From: Comamonadaceae bacterium
Lineage (GTDB): Bacteria; Pseudomonadota; Gammaproteobacteria; Burkholderiales; Burkholderiaceae_C
Assembly (NCBI GenBank): GCA_947475495.1
Contig: CANJNX010000029.1
Location: forward strand, 1 to 7,505
Length of the DNA stretch: 7,505 nucleotides
Direction: 5' to 3'
Position numbers and translations under genes: made by a program
The notes under the pieces: generated by a model
Seen by the model: only the letters and a program-made list of their open reading frames with translations
What the model was told of the DNA's origin: nothing
Database searches by the model: none
In this document: piece by piece, positions 6,406 to 7,505 of the stretch
How positions within the stretch are numbered: position 1 is the stretch's first letter
Layout of the letters: every line of letters starts with the position of its first letter

Positions 6406-6858
6406 GAGCATATCGGGGGATTGGACCGTCACCACCAAGGTTTGGGTCATGCGCTCTCGGTAACGCAACCACCAGACGGCTCCTTTTCTCATCGCGCATT
6501 CTTGCTCGCTTAAACCGAGCAGCCGTGCGATGGCCTTTCCCAGCGTGGGTTGGTGACCGACCACCAAGACACAGCCCGTTGCATGGGGCCAATGCACTAA
6601 CTCCAGCAACTCCTCCACACTGGCCAAGGGAGCCAGGGCGGGGCTGGTTTTGTATTTGCGGTCCAAGGCTCGGGCGGTTTGGTCGGCACGCAATGCGGGA
6701 CTGCTAAATACTTTGGTGCCCGCTGGTAACTGGCGGTCTAACCAAGCGCCCATCTTGGTCGCTTGTTTATCGCCCTTGGGGGTGAGCGTGCGAAGCATAT
6801 CGTCCCCTACCAGCTCCAAATCGATCGCCTCCGCGTGGCGCCACAACACCAAGTCCAT
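6403..6858 (-). CDS. sixA: Phosphohistidine phosphatase SixA (histidine phosphatase superfamily)
   Basis: Short histidine-phosphatase protein of 151 residues, the usual SixA size. The N-terminal catalytic motif is LWRHAEA (5–11), with Arg7 and His8 as the nucleophile pair. The second-half motifs are SPALRADQTA (53–62), with Arg57, and VVGHQPTLG (99–107), with His102, completing the phosphate pocket. SixA in E. coli removes phosphate from phosphohistidine on signalling or PTS proteins. The substrate here is unknown. The start at 6858 has AAAGGG 6 nt upstream (6865–6870) and is 3 bp after the ppk1 stop, so the pair is probably co-transcribed and coupled. The adjacency to ppk1, whose mechanism uses a phosphohistidine, is notable. 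General phosphoglycerate-mutase-like phosphatases are the alternative, but the short length and motif spacing favour SixA. Confidence 0.9.
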   Translation of the reverse strand: MDLVLWRHAEAIDLELVGDDMLRTLTPKGDKQATKMGAWLDRQLPAGTKVFSSPALRADQTARALDRKYKTSPALAPLASVEELLELVHWPHATGCVLVVGHQPTLGKAIARLLGLSEQECAMRKGAVWWLRYRERMTQTLVVTVQSPDML

Positions 6859-6861
6859 AAC

Positions 6862-7505
6862 CTACCCTTTGTTCTTATGAAACTGTTCTTGGCCATACCG
6901 ACCCATCAGCGCGTTTTGCGCACCGTGGCCGGGACTTGAGCCCCTAGGTTTTACCTGCGTGTAATCGCCGTCTGGCCCCATTTCCCAAGCGTCCACACTG
7001 TCGTGCAAATAGGCCACCAAGCATTCATCGACGATACGCTGGCGCTGCACTGGGTCGGTTACAGGCCAAGCAAACTCCACACGACGCACCATATTGCGGT
7101 TCATCCAATCTGCACTCGACAAATAAAGGTCTTCGACGGTGCCATGGCGAAAATAGAAAACACGAGAATGTTCTAAGAAGCGGCCGATCACGGAGCGCAC
7201 GCGAATGTTATCGGTGAGCCCAGACACTTGTGCGGGAAGCATGCACGCACCGCGCACGATGAGATCAATCACGACACCTTTTTGCCCTGCGCGAATCAAA
7301 CTCTGAATCAAGACTTCGTCAGTCAATGAATTCATTTTGGCAACGATGCGTGCAGGTTGCCCTTTGGAAGCCGAGAGTCCTAAGCTGTCGATTTTCTTTA
7401 CCAAATGACTGTGCAGGTAAAAAGGCGCCATCCACACTTTTTGCAGGCGCGGCAACTTGCTCTGGCTGGCCAAGTGGACAAACACATTTTCCATGTCGGT
7501 GGTCA
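6862..7505 (-). CDS. ppk1: Polyphosphate kinase 1, C-terminal part (gene continues beyond the window)
   Basis: Ppk1 reversibly transfers the ATP gamma-phosphate to growing polyphosphate. About 214 C-terminal codons of a protein of roughly 700 residues are visible, reading in through TTDMENVFVHLASQ at the right edge. The segment corresponds to the two C-terminal phospholipase-D-like domains. It contains ARIVAKMNSLTDEVLIQSL, then IDLIVRGACMLPAQVSGL, DNIRVRSVIGRFLEHSRVFYF-type residues and LYLSSADWMNRNMVRRVE. LEHSR should carry the second conserved catalytic His (E. coli His592). The His that becomes phosphorylated (E. coli His435) lies outside the window. The tail after about AWEMGPDGDY is Gly/Gln-rich and ends in HKNKG. 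A methionine at 7494 is internal and not the true start. sixA follows after 3 bp. Confidence 0.96.
   Translation of the reverse strand, partial: TTDMENVFVHLASQSKLPRLQKVWMAPFYLHSHLVKKIDSLGLSASKGQPARIVAKMNSLTDEVLIQSLIRAGQKGVVIDLIVRGACMLPAQVSGLTDNIRVRSVIGRFLEHSRVFYFRHGTVEDLYLSSADWMNRNMVRRVEFAWPVTDPVQRQRIVDECLVAYLHDSVDAWEMGPDGDYTQVKPRGSSPGHGAQNALMGRYGQEQFHKNKG
6865..6870 (-). promoter_or_regulatory. Ribosome binding site of sixA
   Basis: AAAGGG on the minus strand, 6 nt before the sixA ATG. It lies within the last codons of ppk1, consistent with coupled translation. Confidence 0.6.

Overview
This window looks like a chromosomal phosphate and polyphosphate region of a betaproteobacterium. The Comamonadaceae (Burkholderiales) are the best guess. 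This rests on protein style, on the sixA–ppk pair with ppx close by, and on a Lys/Ala/Pro-tailed small DNA-binding-like protein that I associate with this group. I could not run a taxonomic search.

Left part (1–3602, all minus strand): a compact phosphate-import operon in the order pstS–pstC–pstA–pstB. The four genes are separated by 3 bp, a 4-bp overlap and 22 bp. pstB runs off the left edge after 234 visible codons. The operon starts from a promoter with a clear PhoB box (3653–3670), so it should be switched on by phosphate starvation.

Middle (3603–4355): the 187-bp divergent intergenic region (3603–3790) carries a second PhoB box (3730–3747) facing the other way. This box points at a small fasciclin-domain (FAS1) lipoprotein gene at 3791–4282, which ends in a strong intrinsic terminator. 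A cell-envelope FAS1 lipoprotein with its own PhoB-type promoter beside pstS is the least expected regulatory link here.

Right part (4377–7505): polyphosphate metabolism. ppx (exopolyphosphatase, plus strand) is followed by a 132-residue gene with a histone-H1-like basic tail and a probable ribbon-helix-helix domain. Convergent to these lie sixA (phosphohistidine phosphatase) and the 3' end of ppk1 (polyphosphate kinase), which runs off the right edge. ppk1 and sixA are 3 bp apart and probably co-translated.

Together the genes cover phosphate capture (PstS), import (PstCAB), storage as polyphosphate (Ppk) and release (Ppx). The two accessory genes, the FAS1 lipoprotein and the H1-tail/RHH protein, are the candidates for less-described roles. 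No mobile elements, tRNA or rRNA genes, CRISPR arrays or broken genes were seen.
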